Shown: positions 1 to 6,045 of the stretch, in pieces | How the letters are laid out: every line of letters begins with the position of its first letter | Numbering within the stretch: the stretch's first letter is position 1 | Made by a program: the position numbers and the translations under genes | Assembly: GCA_020026035.1 (NCBI GenBank) | Contig: JAHHRC010000024.1 | Coordinates: 1-15,968 of the forward strand | DNA: 15,968 nt | Reading direction: 5' to 3' | Origin: Erysipelotrichaceae bacterium | Lineage (GTDB): Bacteria; Bacillota_I; Bacilli_A; Erysipelotrichales; Erysipelotrichaceae | Notes under the pieces: model-generated | Database searches by the model: none | What the model was told of the DNA's origin: nothing | Seen by the model: the letters and a program-made list of their open reading frames with translations, nothing else

Positions 1-246
1 CCTAGCTGTCTAAGAGGTACGCATAAGAAGCGTATTGCGATGGGTAGTGGTACTACGGTTGCAGAAGTCAATAAGCTTGTAAAGCAATTCGAGCGTATGA
101 AGCAGGTTATGGGTATTGTTGGCAATATGCAAAAGTCTGGTAGCTTGAATGAAGACACGCTTAATAAGATGATGAACAATGCGACTAGTATGCCAAGAAA
201 CGATGGATACCGTCGTTCAAAGCGTAGTAAGTACGGAAAGTTTTAG
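1..246 (+). CDS. ffh: Signal recognition particle protein Ffh, C-terminal end (partial)
   Basis: Reading frame 1 is open from the first base of the window and ends at TAG 244-246, giving the last 81 residues of a protein that starts upstream. The visible part is the end of the SRP54 M domain: a KKRIAMGSGTTVAEVNKLVKQ stretch followed by a Met-rich helix (RMKQVMGIV...MQKSG) and a short basic tail (YRRSKRSKYGKF). In Ffh the M domain binds 4.5S RNA and hydrophobic signal sequences for co-translational targeting to the membrane; the RIAxGSG segment is the diagnostic RNA-contacting region and the Met-rich helix lines the signal-sequence groove. The ATG at position 40 is internal to this frame and is not the true start. 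A terminator follows 8 bases after the stop. Confidence 0.93.
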   Translation, partial: PSCLRGTHKKRIAMGSGTTVAEVNKLVKQFERMKQVMGIVGNMQKSGSLNEDTLNKMMNNATSMPRNDGYRRSKRSKYGKF

Positions 247-254
247 AGTAATAG

Positions 255-289
255 AAAGTCATTTGTGTAACTGCATGAATGACTTTTTT
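255..289 (+). terminator. Intrinsic terminator after ffh
   Basis: AAAGTCATT (255-263) pairs perfectly with AATGACTTT (278-286) around a 14-nt loop, and the T-run continues to 289, with a second run of seven T at 295-301. It separates ffh from the uncharacterised gene at 349. Confidence 0.8.
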
Positions 290-318
290 GAATCTTTTTT
301 TATAAGTCGATTTTGGAT

Positions 319-324
319 TATACT
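319..324 (+). promoter_or_regulatory. Possible -10 box for the 349-1859 gene cluster
   Basis: TATACT at 319-324 is a 5/6 match to the -10 consensus and lies just past the ffh terminator, 25 bases before the start codon at 349. No good -35 hexamer sits at the right distance (only the T-run of the terminator), so the assignment rests on the -10 box and on the need for a promoter after a terminator. Confidence 0.35.
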
Positions 325-348
325 AATATCTAGATAGAGGTGATTAGG

Positions 349-1404
349 ATGTTGCAATTAACCTATACAAGAAATGTCGAAGAAGAACGGAAAGCTAGTA
401 GTATGCCGAATGGACATGTATTAAGTCTTGATTATGATGTGCTAGAGGAAGTACTTGGCGCAAAGGCATTTGGGTATTTGAATGAGTGTATGCAAGTGTT
501 TCAAGGATTGGATGCGTTATGTGATGTAGATACGACGAAGCGTTACGTGGTTCGAATACCGGAAATGTTTTTGGAAGATTTTGAAAGCGGAAAAGCGAAT
601 TTTCTACGCAGTAAGGATGGGACGAAACTGTACCCAACCATTGAGGAAATCAAGGATGGTAAACGTGTATTTGTTGGACAGGCTTTGGTAGAAGAAGAGG
701 TTCTAGAGAAAGCAAACTTTGAGAAGGTAGCACAATGTGTGCATAATCTTGCTGTACAAAAGCAATTGAATGCAATCCTAGAAATCGCAAAGGAAACTTA
801 CCTAGAGGTAAAGAAGATTGAAGTTGGTCAAATGGATGATCGTATTGCGTTGATTGATTCAGGACGTGAAGAAATTATGCAGGCGTTGTATTTGAAAGAT
901 GAACGACTACGGAATGAGGCACTCGCGAATGCGAGAGAGCATATTGTGGTTGGTAAGAATCAGATTGCCAAACAGATTCAAAGAGAATTAGGAAGTTTCC
1001 CATGTGTTCCAGATAAGAAGTTGAAACAATTTCTTATGGGTATGAAGCATTTGAATAACTTCTTTGATCGTTTGGATGGAAGAGTTGTGAAGTTGCAGGT
1101 GTTGTTCAATCTGTACAATGATGCGGTTCGGATGTTGGCTGGTACGTTTGTGATTCAAGATGAAAAAGAAGTGGCTTTAAAGATCTTTGAAGAAGCGAAG
1201 AGTTATGTTGGAAGTCTTGATTATTCGAAAGTGAAGACCATAGAACATGTACATCAAGAGGAGAAGCTTGATGACTGGTTCTTTAACAATGAAGTTGAAA
1301 TGGTTGAAATGCATGAAGAACTTTTGGAACATGTTGGCTTGGTTGAAGCATTGGAAATTAACTTTACTGGTGAGCAGTTGTTGGAGGTTTGTAAGCATGG
1401 ATAA
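349..1404 (+). CDS. Uncharacterised 351-aa cytoplasmic protein
   Basis: I do not recognise this family. The start is placed at ATG 349 because AGAGGTG (336-342) sits 6 bases upstream; the in-frame GTG at 340 lies inside that ribosome binding site and is unlikely. The 351-residue product has no signal peptide or membrane segment, begins with a short strand-like stretch (MLQLTYTRNV), and from about residue 115 onward is rich in Glu, Lys and Leu with long predicted helices, suggesting a mainly alpha-helical, possibly coiled-coil protein. No nucleotide-binding loop, zinc cluster or catalytic signature is visible. It is the first gene of a compact group with the three micro-ORFs at 1397, 1591 and 1725; its stop overlaps the next gene by 8 bases, so translational coupling is likely. 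Gene reality is well supported by length, RBS and spacing; function is unknown. Confidence 0.82.
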   Translation: MLQLTYTRNVEEERKASSMPNGHVLSLDYDVLEEVLGAKAFGYLNECMQVFQGLDALCDVDTTKRYVVRIPEMFLEDFESGKANFLRSKDGTKLYPTIEEIKDGKRVFVGQALVEEEVLEKANFEKVAQCVHNLAVQKQLNAILEIAKETYLEVKKIEVGQMDDRIALIDSGREEIMQALYLKDERLRNEALANAREHIVVGKNQIAKQIQRELGSFPCVPDKKLKQFLMGMKHLNNFFDRLDGRVVKLQVLFNLYNDAVRMLAGTFVIQDEKEVALKIFEEAKSYVGSLDYSKVKTIEHVHQEEKLDDWFFNNEVEMVEMHEELLEHVGLVEALEINFTGEQLLEVCKHG

Positions 1405-1567
1405 GGATACAAAGAAGAACGAAGAAAAAGAAACTGAAAAAGGTGTCGTAGAAGAAGTGCGTGAGATGGCGCGTGAAACGGTAAAGGGTGTGGGTCAGTT
1501 AGTTGTTGAGGAAGTAAAATATACGGCATTAGATGTGTTTTTTGATGTCATTGATCGATTGTTTTAG
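1397..1567 (+). CDS. Small acidic/amphipathic protein (56 aa), unknown function
   Basis: ATG 1397 is preceded by a strong Shine-Dalgarno TTGGAGG at 1381-1387 with a 9-base spacer, and the gene overlaps the end of the 351-aa gene by 8 bases in another frame. The product starts with a highly charged Lys/Glu stretch (residues 1-27) and then forms what looks like an amphipathic helix ending in a hydrophobic LDVFFDVIDRLF tail. There is no transmembrane segment long enough to span the bilayer, though the C-terminal end could associate with membrane or with the 42-aa hydrophobic partner encoded next. The frame stays open much further upstream, but that part is a shadow of the preceding gene. I know no named family for it. 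Confidence 0.65.
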   Translation: MDKDTKKNEEKETEKGVVEEVREMARETVKGVGQLVVEEVKYTALDVFFDVIDRLF

Positions 1568-1590
1568 TAAGAAAGATTGGAGGAAATAGT

Positions 1591-1719
1591 ATGGCTAAGA
1601 AGTTAGAGAAGAAGCAAGTGAAGCATTTAGATCGCTTGGTGAAGGGTGTTAAGACGGTAGCTGGTGTTGTTGTCTTTACCGCTTCGGTTGCGGCAAGTAT
1701 TGCTAGTAAGAAGAAGTAA
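1591..1719 (+). CDS. 42-aa small hydrophobic (putative membrane) protein
   Basis: A short gene with a strong RBS: TTGGAGG at 1577-1583, 7 bases before ATG 1591, and a TAA at 1717-1719. The peptide has a strongly basic N-terminus (MAKKLEKKQVKHLDRLVKGVK), a hydrophobic/small-residue segment of about 16 residues (VAGVVVFTASVAASIA, residues 23-38) and a terminal SKKK. That pattern, a positively charged flank plus a single hydrophobic helix, fits a single-span small membrane protein; the segment is on the short side for a full span. A toxic peptide such as a type I toxin is an alternative, but no antisense RNA is evident. It lies 23 bases after the 56-aa gene and 5 bases before the 44-aa gene, in one apparent operon. 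Confidence 0.6.
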   Translation: MAKKLEKKQVKHLDRLVKGVKTVAGVVVFTASVAASIASKKK

Positions 1720-1724
1720 GTTGT

Positions 1725-1859
1725 ATGACGAAAGAAGAACTAAAAGAGCGCATTGATGAGTTGATGCGTATGTATGATCAAGAAGAGATTGATGGAGATA
1801 CGTATATGCGTTTGATGCTTGAATTGCATGCGAGTGTGCAAGAAGAGTTAGAGGATTAA
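1725..1859 (+). CDS. 44-aa charged helical micro-protein, unknown function
   Basis: ATG 1725 follows the stop of the 42-aa gene by 5 bases and the frame ends at TAA 1857-1859, immediately before a terminator. The predicted peptide (MTKEELKERIDELMRMYDQ...) is almost entirely helical and acidic, with heptad-like Leu/Met/Ile spacing and a central EIDGDTY turn that would suit a helical hairpin. The RBS is weak (no clean GGAGG), so expression may depend on coupling to the preceding gene. Evidence for being real is the tight spacing, the codon pattern and the end at the operon terminator. I do not recognise it. Confidence 0.55.
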   Translation: MTKEELKERIDELMRMYDQEEIDGDTYMRLMLELHASVQEELED

Positions 1860-1870
1860 AAATAATTTTA

Positions 1871-1903
1871 GGGTGTCAAGTAATTTTGCTTGACACCTTT
1901 TTT
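1871..1903 (+). terminator. Terminator closing the 349-1859 cluster
   Basis: GGTGTCAAG (1872-1880) pairs perfectly with CTTGACACC (1889-1897) around an 8-nt loop, followed by six T (1898-1903). The 3' arm contains TTGACA, which is also the -35 box of the rpsP promoter, so the two elements share bases. Confidence 0.85.
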
Positions 1904-1917
1904 GTAGTGGGTATAAT
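1890..1917 (+). promoter_or_regulatory. Consensus sigma-A-type promoter for rpsP
   Basis: TTGACA at 1890-1895 and TATAAT at 1912-1917, both perfect consensus hexamers, separated by 16 bases. Transcription would begin near 1924, giving a leader of about 20 bases with the rpsP RBS. The -35 box lies within the 3' arm of the upstream terminator hairpin. Confidence 0.85.
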
Positions 1918-1943
1918 TGAGGATGTCAAAAGGAGAAATAGAC

Positions 1944-2213
1944 ATGGCAGTTAAATTAAGACTAACAAGAGTTGGGGCAAAGAAGGCTCCTAAATATCGT
2001 ATCGTTGCAGCGGATAGCCGTTGTGCACGTGATGGACGTATCATCGAAAACATTGGATACTATGATCCAACAACAAATCCAGCTACAGTTCATGTAGATT
2101 CAGAAAAGGCTTTGGCTTGGTTAGGTAATGGTGCTCAACCTTCAGATACAGTACGTAACATTCTTTCACGTCAGGGTATCATGAAGCAGTTCCACGAAAG
2201 CAAAAAGAAGTAG
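1944..2213 (+). CDS. rpsP: 30S ribosomal protein S16
   Basis: The 89-residue product is a full-length bacterial S16, recognised by MAVKLRLTRVGAKKAPKYRI at the start, then VAADSR, GRIIENIGYYDP and the near-invariant NGAQPSDTVRNIL (residues 61-73). S16 binds 16S rRNA early in 30S assembly. ATG 1944 is chosen because it gives the conserved N-terminus and follows AAAAGGAG (1928-1935) at 8 bases; the frame is open back to 1917 but that part overlaps the promoter. It has its own consensus promoter and is followed after 6 bases by khpA, the common Bacillota pairing. High expression is expected from the promoter and RBS. Confidence 0.97.
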   Translation: MAVKLRLTRVGAKKAPKYRIVAADSRCARDGRIIENIGYYDPTTNPATVHVDSEKALAWLGNGAQPSDTVRNILSRQGIMKQFHESKKK

Positions 2214-2219
2214 TCGTAT

Positions 2220-2468
2220 ATGGCTGAACTTGATAAAGTATTACTTGATCTTTTACTTCCTTTAGTAGCTGATAAAGATCTACTAAGTGTAAAAGAAATG
2301 CCTGGACACGATGAAAGTGAAATCCTTCTTGTTGTGAATGCAAAAGATAGTGATATTGCACGTTTGATCGGTAAGAAAGGCATGATGGCTTCAGCATTGC
2401 GACAGGTAATGTCAGTAGCATCACATACCCAAGACAAAAGAGTTACGATCAAGTTTGAACAAATCTAA
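2220..2468 (+). CDS. khpA: KH-domain RNA-binding protein KhpA
   Basis: The product is 82 residues, the usual size for KhpA (YlqC), a single type II KH domain that acts with KhpB (Jag/EloR) in RNA binding linked to cell elongation and division in Gram-positive bacteria. The diagnostic GxxG loop is seen as IGKKGMMASALRQVM (residues 50-64), preceded by the strand EILLVVNAKDSDIARL. No strong Shine-Dalgarno precedes ATG 2220; the gene lies 6 bases after rpsP, so translation is probably coupled. Position between rpsP and rimM is the standard one in Bacillota. Confidence 0.92.
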   Translation: MAELDKVLLDLLLPLVADKDLLSVKEMPGHDESEILLVVNAKDSDIARLIGKKGMMASALRQVMSVASHTQDKRVTIKFEQI

Positions 2469-2478
2469 TCAAACACGG

Positions 2479-2506
2479 AAGGATGCTCAATGCGTCCTTT
2501 TGTTTT
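2479..2506 (+). terminator. Terminator between khpA and rimM
   Basis: AAGGATGC (2479-2486) pairs with GCGTCCTT (2492-2499; one G-T wobble) around a 5-nt loop, followed by TTTGTTTT. A weak promoter-like pair lies just beyond (TTGCGT 2505-2510, 17 bases, TAAAAT 2528-2533) and may restart transcription for rimM-trmD, although it would place the start site almost inside the RBS. Confidence 0.65.
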
Positions 2507-2553
2507 GCGTATTTGTTTGTTTATGTTTAAAATAATTTAGAGGTGGTAGCAGT

Positions 2554-3063
2554 ATGGAATATATTAAGATTGGTTTGATTCAGAATACACATGGAATCAA
2601 AGGGGAATTGAAGATTGAATCCTATTCCGACTTTACGGAGTTGCGTTTTGCGGTTGGGAATTTGATTTACATTGAATATGACGGAAAGATGATTCCAGTG
2701 GAGATTGCAAGTTATCGGATTCATAAGAATAAGGTGTTAGTGACCTTTGATGGCTATGGAAATATTAATCTTGTGGAAAAGTTTAAGAACCATGCCGTTT
2801 ATATGAATGAGGAAGATCGTCAGGAATTAGAAGATGGTGAGTTCTATATCGATGAATTGATTGGTATGGAAGTCGTAGATGATAAGGGTGTTATCGTTGG
2901 TGAAGTGATTGATGTAGAACCAACCAATGGAGCACAGAATAATTTACGTGTAAAGAAGGAAGATGGTAAGACGTTCTTACTTCCTTATGTGGATGCGTTT
3001 ATTATTGAAATTGACGATGAAAAGAATCAGATTGTAGCAAATATGGTTGAGGGTCTATTTTGA
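2554..3063 (+). CDS. rimM: Ribosome maturation factor RimM
   Basis: The 169-residue product has the normal RimM length and order: an N-terminal RimM domain with IGLIQNTHGIKGELKIES (residues 6-23), then the C-terminal PRC-barrel with FYIDELIGMEVVDDKG (97-112) and the closing LLPYVDAFIIEID signature. RimM binds S19 and the pre-30S head and assists late 16S rRNA maturation. ATG 2554 follows AGAGGTGG with good spacing. The TGA stop overlaps the TTG start of trmD by 3 bases in the shared TTGA, which indicates translational coupling, as is usual for this pair. Confidence 0.96.
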   Translation: MEYIKIGLIQNTHGIKGELKIESYSDFTELRFAVGNLIYIEYDGKMIPVEIASYRIHKNKVLVTFDGYGNINLVEKFKNHAVYMNEEDRQELEDGEFYIDELIGMEVVDDKGVIVGEVIDVEPTNGAQNNLRVKKEDGKTFLLPYVDAFIIEIDDEKNQIVANMVEGLF

Positions 3064-3779
3064 GAATCACAGTATTGACCTTGTTTCCAGAGATGTTTAA
3101 TGATTTTGTGTCGACAAGTATTATTAAGCGTTGTTTGGATAAGGGAGTTGCGAGTGTTGATTTTGTAAACATTCGTGATTTCTCAAAGGACAAGCATAAT
3201 CATGTGGACGATACACCATTTGGTGGTGGAGCTGGTATGGTTATGAAGTGTCAGCCGGTATTGGATGCCTTAGAGTCTGTAAGAAGTGAAAATAGCTATG
3301 TGATTTTAATGAGTCCTGCTGGTACGAAGTATAATCAACAGGTAGCAAGGCGTTATGCAACGATTGAGCATTTGATTATTATTTGTGGGCATTATGAGGG
3401 CTTAGATTATCGTATTTATAAGCACGTAGATGAGCTTGTTAGTATTGGGGATTATGTACTAACGGGTGGTGAATTAGCTGCTATGGTCATTTCGGATTCG
3501 ATTATACGGTTGCTTGATGGTGCGATTACGAGTGAGTCGATTAGTGAGGAGTCTCATGAAAATGGCTTATTAGAGTATCCACAGTATACAAAGCCTGCGG
3601 ATTATAATGGGGATAAGGTACCGGATGTGTTATTGAGTGGGCATCATAAAAACATTAAAGAATGGCGTCATGCACAGTCTTTGATGCAAACGAAGAAGTA
3701 TCGTCCAGATATGTTTGAAAAGTATGAATTAAGCAAAGAAGAAGTGAAACTGCTACAGAAATATGAAGACAATCAATGA
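3060..3779 (+). CDS. trmD: tRNA (guanine-37-N1)-methyltransferase TrmD
   Basis: The 239-residue product methylates G37 of tRNAs to prevent frameshifting, using SAM bound in a trefoil knot. Visible signatures: ITVLTLFPEMF at the start, HVDDTPFGGGAGMVM (48-62), GHYEGLDYRI (110-119), SIGDYVLTGGELAAM (128-142) and the C-terminal KPADYNG...VPDVLLSGHHKNI (178-199). The start is TTG 3060, with GAGGG (3049-3053) upstream and a TTGA overlap with the rimM stop; no ATG would preserve the N-terminus. By my alignment the catalytic Asp (D169 in Escherichia coli, in EDSF) corresponds to Glu164 (EESH) here, while the Arg154 equivalent (Arg150) is kept. The gene's last codons form the 5' arm of its terminator. 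Confidence 0.96.
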   Translation: MRITVLTLFPEMFNDFVSTSIIKRCLDKGVASVDFVNIRDFSKDKHNHVDDTPFGGGAGMVMKCQPVLDALESVRSENSYVILMSPAGTKYNQQVARRYATIEHLIIICGHYEGLDYRIYKHVDELVSIGDYVLTGGELAAMVISDSIIRLLDGAITSESISEESHENGLLEYPQYTKPADYNGDKVPDVLLSGHHKNIKEWRHAQSLMQTKKYRPDMFEKYELSKEEVKLLQKYEDNQ

Positions 3780-3801
3780 GTTGCTCATTGGTTGTTTTTT
3801 T
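3770..3801 (+). terminator. Strong terminator overlapping the 3' end of trmD
   Basis: CAATCAATGAG (3770-3780) pairs with CTCATTGGTTG (3784-3794; one G-T wobble) across a 3-nt loop, followed by seven T (3795-3801). The 5' arm contains the last two codons and stop of trmD, so the rRNA/tRNA maturation unit ends here; rplS, often the next gene, is not found in this window. Confidence 0.9.
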
Positions 3802-3830
3802 ATTATCATTTAAGAAGATGGAGGTTATCT

Positions 3831-4745
3831 ATGGGTGATAGTGTTGTAAATGAGTTGCGTATAGATCTTCGCTATACGACATATCAAACAAAACAAGAAA
3901 TTGATTTTTTTACACGGAAAGATGTAATCTGGTATGGTGAACCCAATCATGGTAGGTATGAGGATGAGTATACTTGGTATTTTATGCTAGGTGCGAAAGA
4001 TCATCCTGGTAGAGGTGTATTCTATAATGTTGATTACTACTATAAGGACATCGTGAATATGGTGTTGCAATTACCGACGACGTCTTATGATGTGGATGTG
4101 TTCTTTGATGTGTTAACAGATTGTATTTCCTTAGGGGAATGTAGTGTGAAAATGAATCAAGAAGATATGCCATTAGGGGATGTGGAACGGTTGCGTAAGG
4201 AGTTTCAAGAGTATAATCGAAAGTTATTAGAAGCTGAGTATCAAAAGGTTATGGATGATCCAAAGCATATTTGGAAGTTCCGTGCGATGTTAACGTATAT
4301 GTTTTTAGATCAAGCGGAGTTTAATCGTTTACCAAGTGATTTGGATGTGAATGAGAAGTTAGCTCTTTTCTTGAAACAAAGAGAAACGGTTATGATGCGT
4401 GAACCATTCTTCTCATCACATACTTGCCAGTCAAATCCGGAGGAATTGGTGTATGAATTCTATCTTAGATTTGATGAGTATTTTGTAATTCCAAAGGATT
4501 TAACGATTCCATTCGTGAATCGGGAACTCAATAGAGCAAGAGACTATACGTATTCGTTTTATGAAGTAAAGTTTGTGGATGATGAACGGAAAATAATTGG
4601 TAGATGTAGTGCAAAAGAATTCTTAGACCATTGTCCGCGTACGAAGATTCGTCAATACGATGCCCTTCAGTATGTTGTTGGTAAGTTTACGGTAGAAGAT
4701 GCATGTGCGCTTATAGAAGAAGTGAAAAAAAGCAAAGCTGAATAA
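3831..4745 (+). CDS. Uncharacterised 304-aa soluble protein
   Basis: I do not recognise this protein. ATG 3831 is selected because GGAGG (3820-3824) lies 6 bases upstream; the frame is open back to 3792 but that part lies within the trmD terminator. The 304-residue product has no signal peptide, membrane span or cysteine cluster. It is rich in Tyr, Phe, Asp and Glu, with a first third of mixed strands (ELRIDLRYTTY, DEYTWYFMLGAK), a central helical region (residues about 120-160) and a C-terminal part beginning EELVYEFYLRFDEYFVIPKD. No catalytic motif is evident. It stands alone between two terminators. A weak -10-like TATCAT lies at 3804-3809, but its promoter is not convincing. Confidence 0.8.
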   Translation: MGDSVVNELRIDLRYTTYQTKQEIDFFTRKDVIWYGEPNHGRYEDEYTWYFMLGAKDHPGRGVFYNVDYYYKDIVNMVLQLPTTSYDVDVFFDVLTDCISLGECSVKMNQEDMPLGDVERLRKEFQEYNRKLLEAEYQKVMDDPKHIWKFRAMLTYMFLDQAEFNRLPSDLDVNEKLALFLKQRETVMMREPFFSSHTCQSNPEELVYEFYLRFDEYFVIPKDLTIPFVNRELNRARDYTYSFYEVKFVDDERKIIGRCSAKEFLDHCPRTKIRQYDALQYVVGKFTVEDACALIEEVKKSKAE

Positions 4746-4748
4746 GGA

Positions 4749-4780
4749 AAAAGGTATGAACGCAAATGTTCATACCTTTT
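4749..4780. terminator. Bidirectional terminator between convergent genes
   Basis: AAAAGGTATGAAC (4749-4761) and GTTCATACCTTTT (4768-4780) are a perfect 13-bp inverted repeat with a 6-nt loop. The A-run/T-run ends give a usable U-tract on either strand, serving the plus-strand 304-aa gene (stop 4745) and the minus-strand nuclease (stop 4783). Confidence 0.9.
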
Positions 4781-4782
4781 GA

Positions 4783-6045
4783 TTAGTTTGGATGGCATCT
4801 ACCACAAGGGGAGTAACCTTGGTCTAGTAGATCTTGGAAGTTGGCTGTTACATCCATGCGGTTTTCGGCATAGATTTCTTTGACATGACGACAACCATGG
4901 GTGTGAATCTTCATGGTGTTTGTATTTAGGACATATCCTTTTTGTACACCGTTTGAAGGTTGTTGGTAGGTTGGTTCTTGGTATGTTTCTTGGTAGGCAG
5001 GTTGTTGTGCTTCTGGCCAGGTGCATTCGTTTTTGTTTGCATCCCAAGTTCCGTAGTTATTGGCACAGTCGGTTTTTGCTTGTTTGTAAGGGTCGATGAT
5101 GTGACAGGTGTTGTTGTACCATTGACCATTTTTGTTTTTACAGTCGAGTTTTTCTTGTTCGTAAGGATCGACTTGAGAAACTTCTTTGGTTTGTTGTGGA
5201 GGGTTTGTTTCAAAGCTATCGCCGGTTAAATAATCGATTTCGATTCCTGGTTGTACGTTATAGGCGAAGATGTTGAATAGGATATCATTTCCGTATTCGT
5301 TTCCTTCTTCGTTTAGTTCTATGGACATACCTTCCATTATGACACCTTTGGCGATGAGGTTGTTGTCTTCATAGATTGGGGTTACACGATATAATACGAC
5401 ATTGTTTGTTTCTTTAATATAATCGGCTACAAGGTTTTCCATCGGCAGCATGCCTTCTACGTTTAGGTATCTAGTACCTGTTATAAGGTTTAAAGGGTTT
5501 GCGTTTTCGGCGGTTAATTGATAGCCAAGTAGATGGCATCGATTGTATAGGTATTTGGTCTTAATAGAATCATACTTGGTTGTATGCCAGCCGGCTGGTT
5601 TAATACTTCCAATGGATTCTCGTTTCTTTGTTGGCATAGTATCAATGCTTACAAAGGAGAAGGCCATTTGTGGTCTTGATAGGTTGTCGAGTGGGGCATA
5701 GTATTCAAGACTATCACTGAAGATGGCATCGAAGTCATAGGGTTCATCTAAGAAGAATGGTTCATTGTTGTTTAGAGTAGTAAAGGCATTACCGTTAAAA
5801 GCGGGGATGTCTTTTGTTTGTTCATAAAGATGAGGTAAAGAGTCAAGTGGGTTTGTTGAGAGTTTGATTTCTTTTTCTTCTTTGGTTGGGGTTACTTCGA
5901 TAGGTTCTTGTTGTTTTGGTTGTTCGGTTTGGGTAGTTGTTGGTTGAGTTGGTGTTGCTGGTTGTTGTGGTTCTTCAATACAGCCAACTAGAAGAAGGGC
6001 TGATAGAAGTAGGGTGAGAGTTTTAAATGGTTTGTTTGTTTGCAT
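4783..6045 (-). CDS. Secreted lipoprotein DNA/RNA non-specific endonuclease
   Basis: A 420-residue protein with a lipoprotein signal: basic start, hydrophobic stretch and lipobox LLVGC with Cys22 as the lipidated residue. A Pro/Gln/Thr/Glu-rich linker (23-60) follows. The nuclease core (about 80-275) carries YLYNRCHLLGYQL (165-177), the Bacillota form of the DRGH beta-beta-alpha-metal motif with His171 as predicted general base, and NLITGTRYLNVEGMLP (186-201), which includes the metal-binding Asn region. Two Cys-containing tandem repeats (DPYxQxKxDC...C, 293-314 and 318-341) and a Gln/Tyr/Pro linker lead to a C-terminal module (about 370-420) with HTHGCRH and SPCGRCHP, a probable zinc site resembling the Ada metal-binding fold. 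Likely surface-anchored, degrading extracellular nucleic acid for nutrition or DNA uptake. ATG has AGAGG 9 bases upstream and overlaps the preceding gene by 23 nt. Confidence 0.88.
   Translation of the reverse strand: MQTNKPFKTLTLLLSALLLVGCIEEPQQPATPTQPTTTQTEQPKQQEPIEVTPTKEEKEIKLSTNPLDSLPHLYEQTKDIPAFNGNAFTTLNNNEPFFLDEPYDFDAIFSDSLEYYAPLDNLSRPQMAFSFVSIDTMPTKKRESIGSIKPAGWHTTKYDSIKTKYLYNRCHLLGYQLTAENANPLNLITGTRYLNVEGMLPMENLVADYIKETNNVVLYRVTPIYEDNNLIAKGVIMEGMSIELNEEGNEYGNDILFNIFAYNVQPGIEIDYLTGDSFETNPPQQTKEVSQVDPYEQEKLDCKNKNGQWYNNTCHIIDPYKQAKTDCANNYGTWDANKNECTWPEAQQPAYQETYQEPTYQQPSNGVQKGYVLNTNTMKIHTHGCRHVKEIYAENRMDVTANFQDLLDQGYSPCGRCHPN

Noticed and set aside
340..348. GTG 340 as start of the 351-aa gene
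   Set aside because: It lies inside the AGAGGTG ribosome binding site; ATG 349 has proper spacing.
4960..5229. Plus-strand Val/Phe-rich open frame of 89 codons resembling a membrane protein
   Set aside because: It is the antisense of the Gln/Pro/Asn/Thr-rich linker and repeat region of the minus-strand nuclease; there is no RBS and composition explains the open frame.
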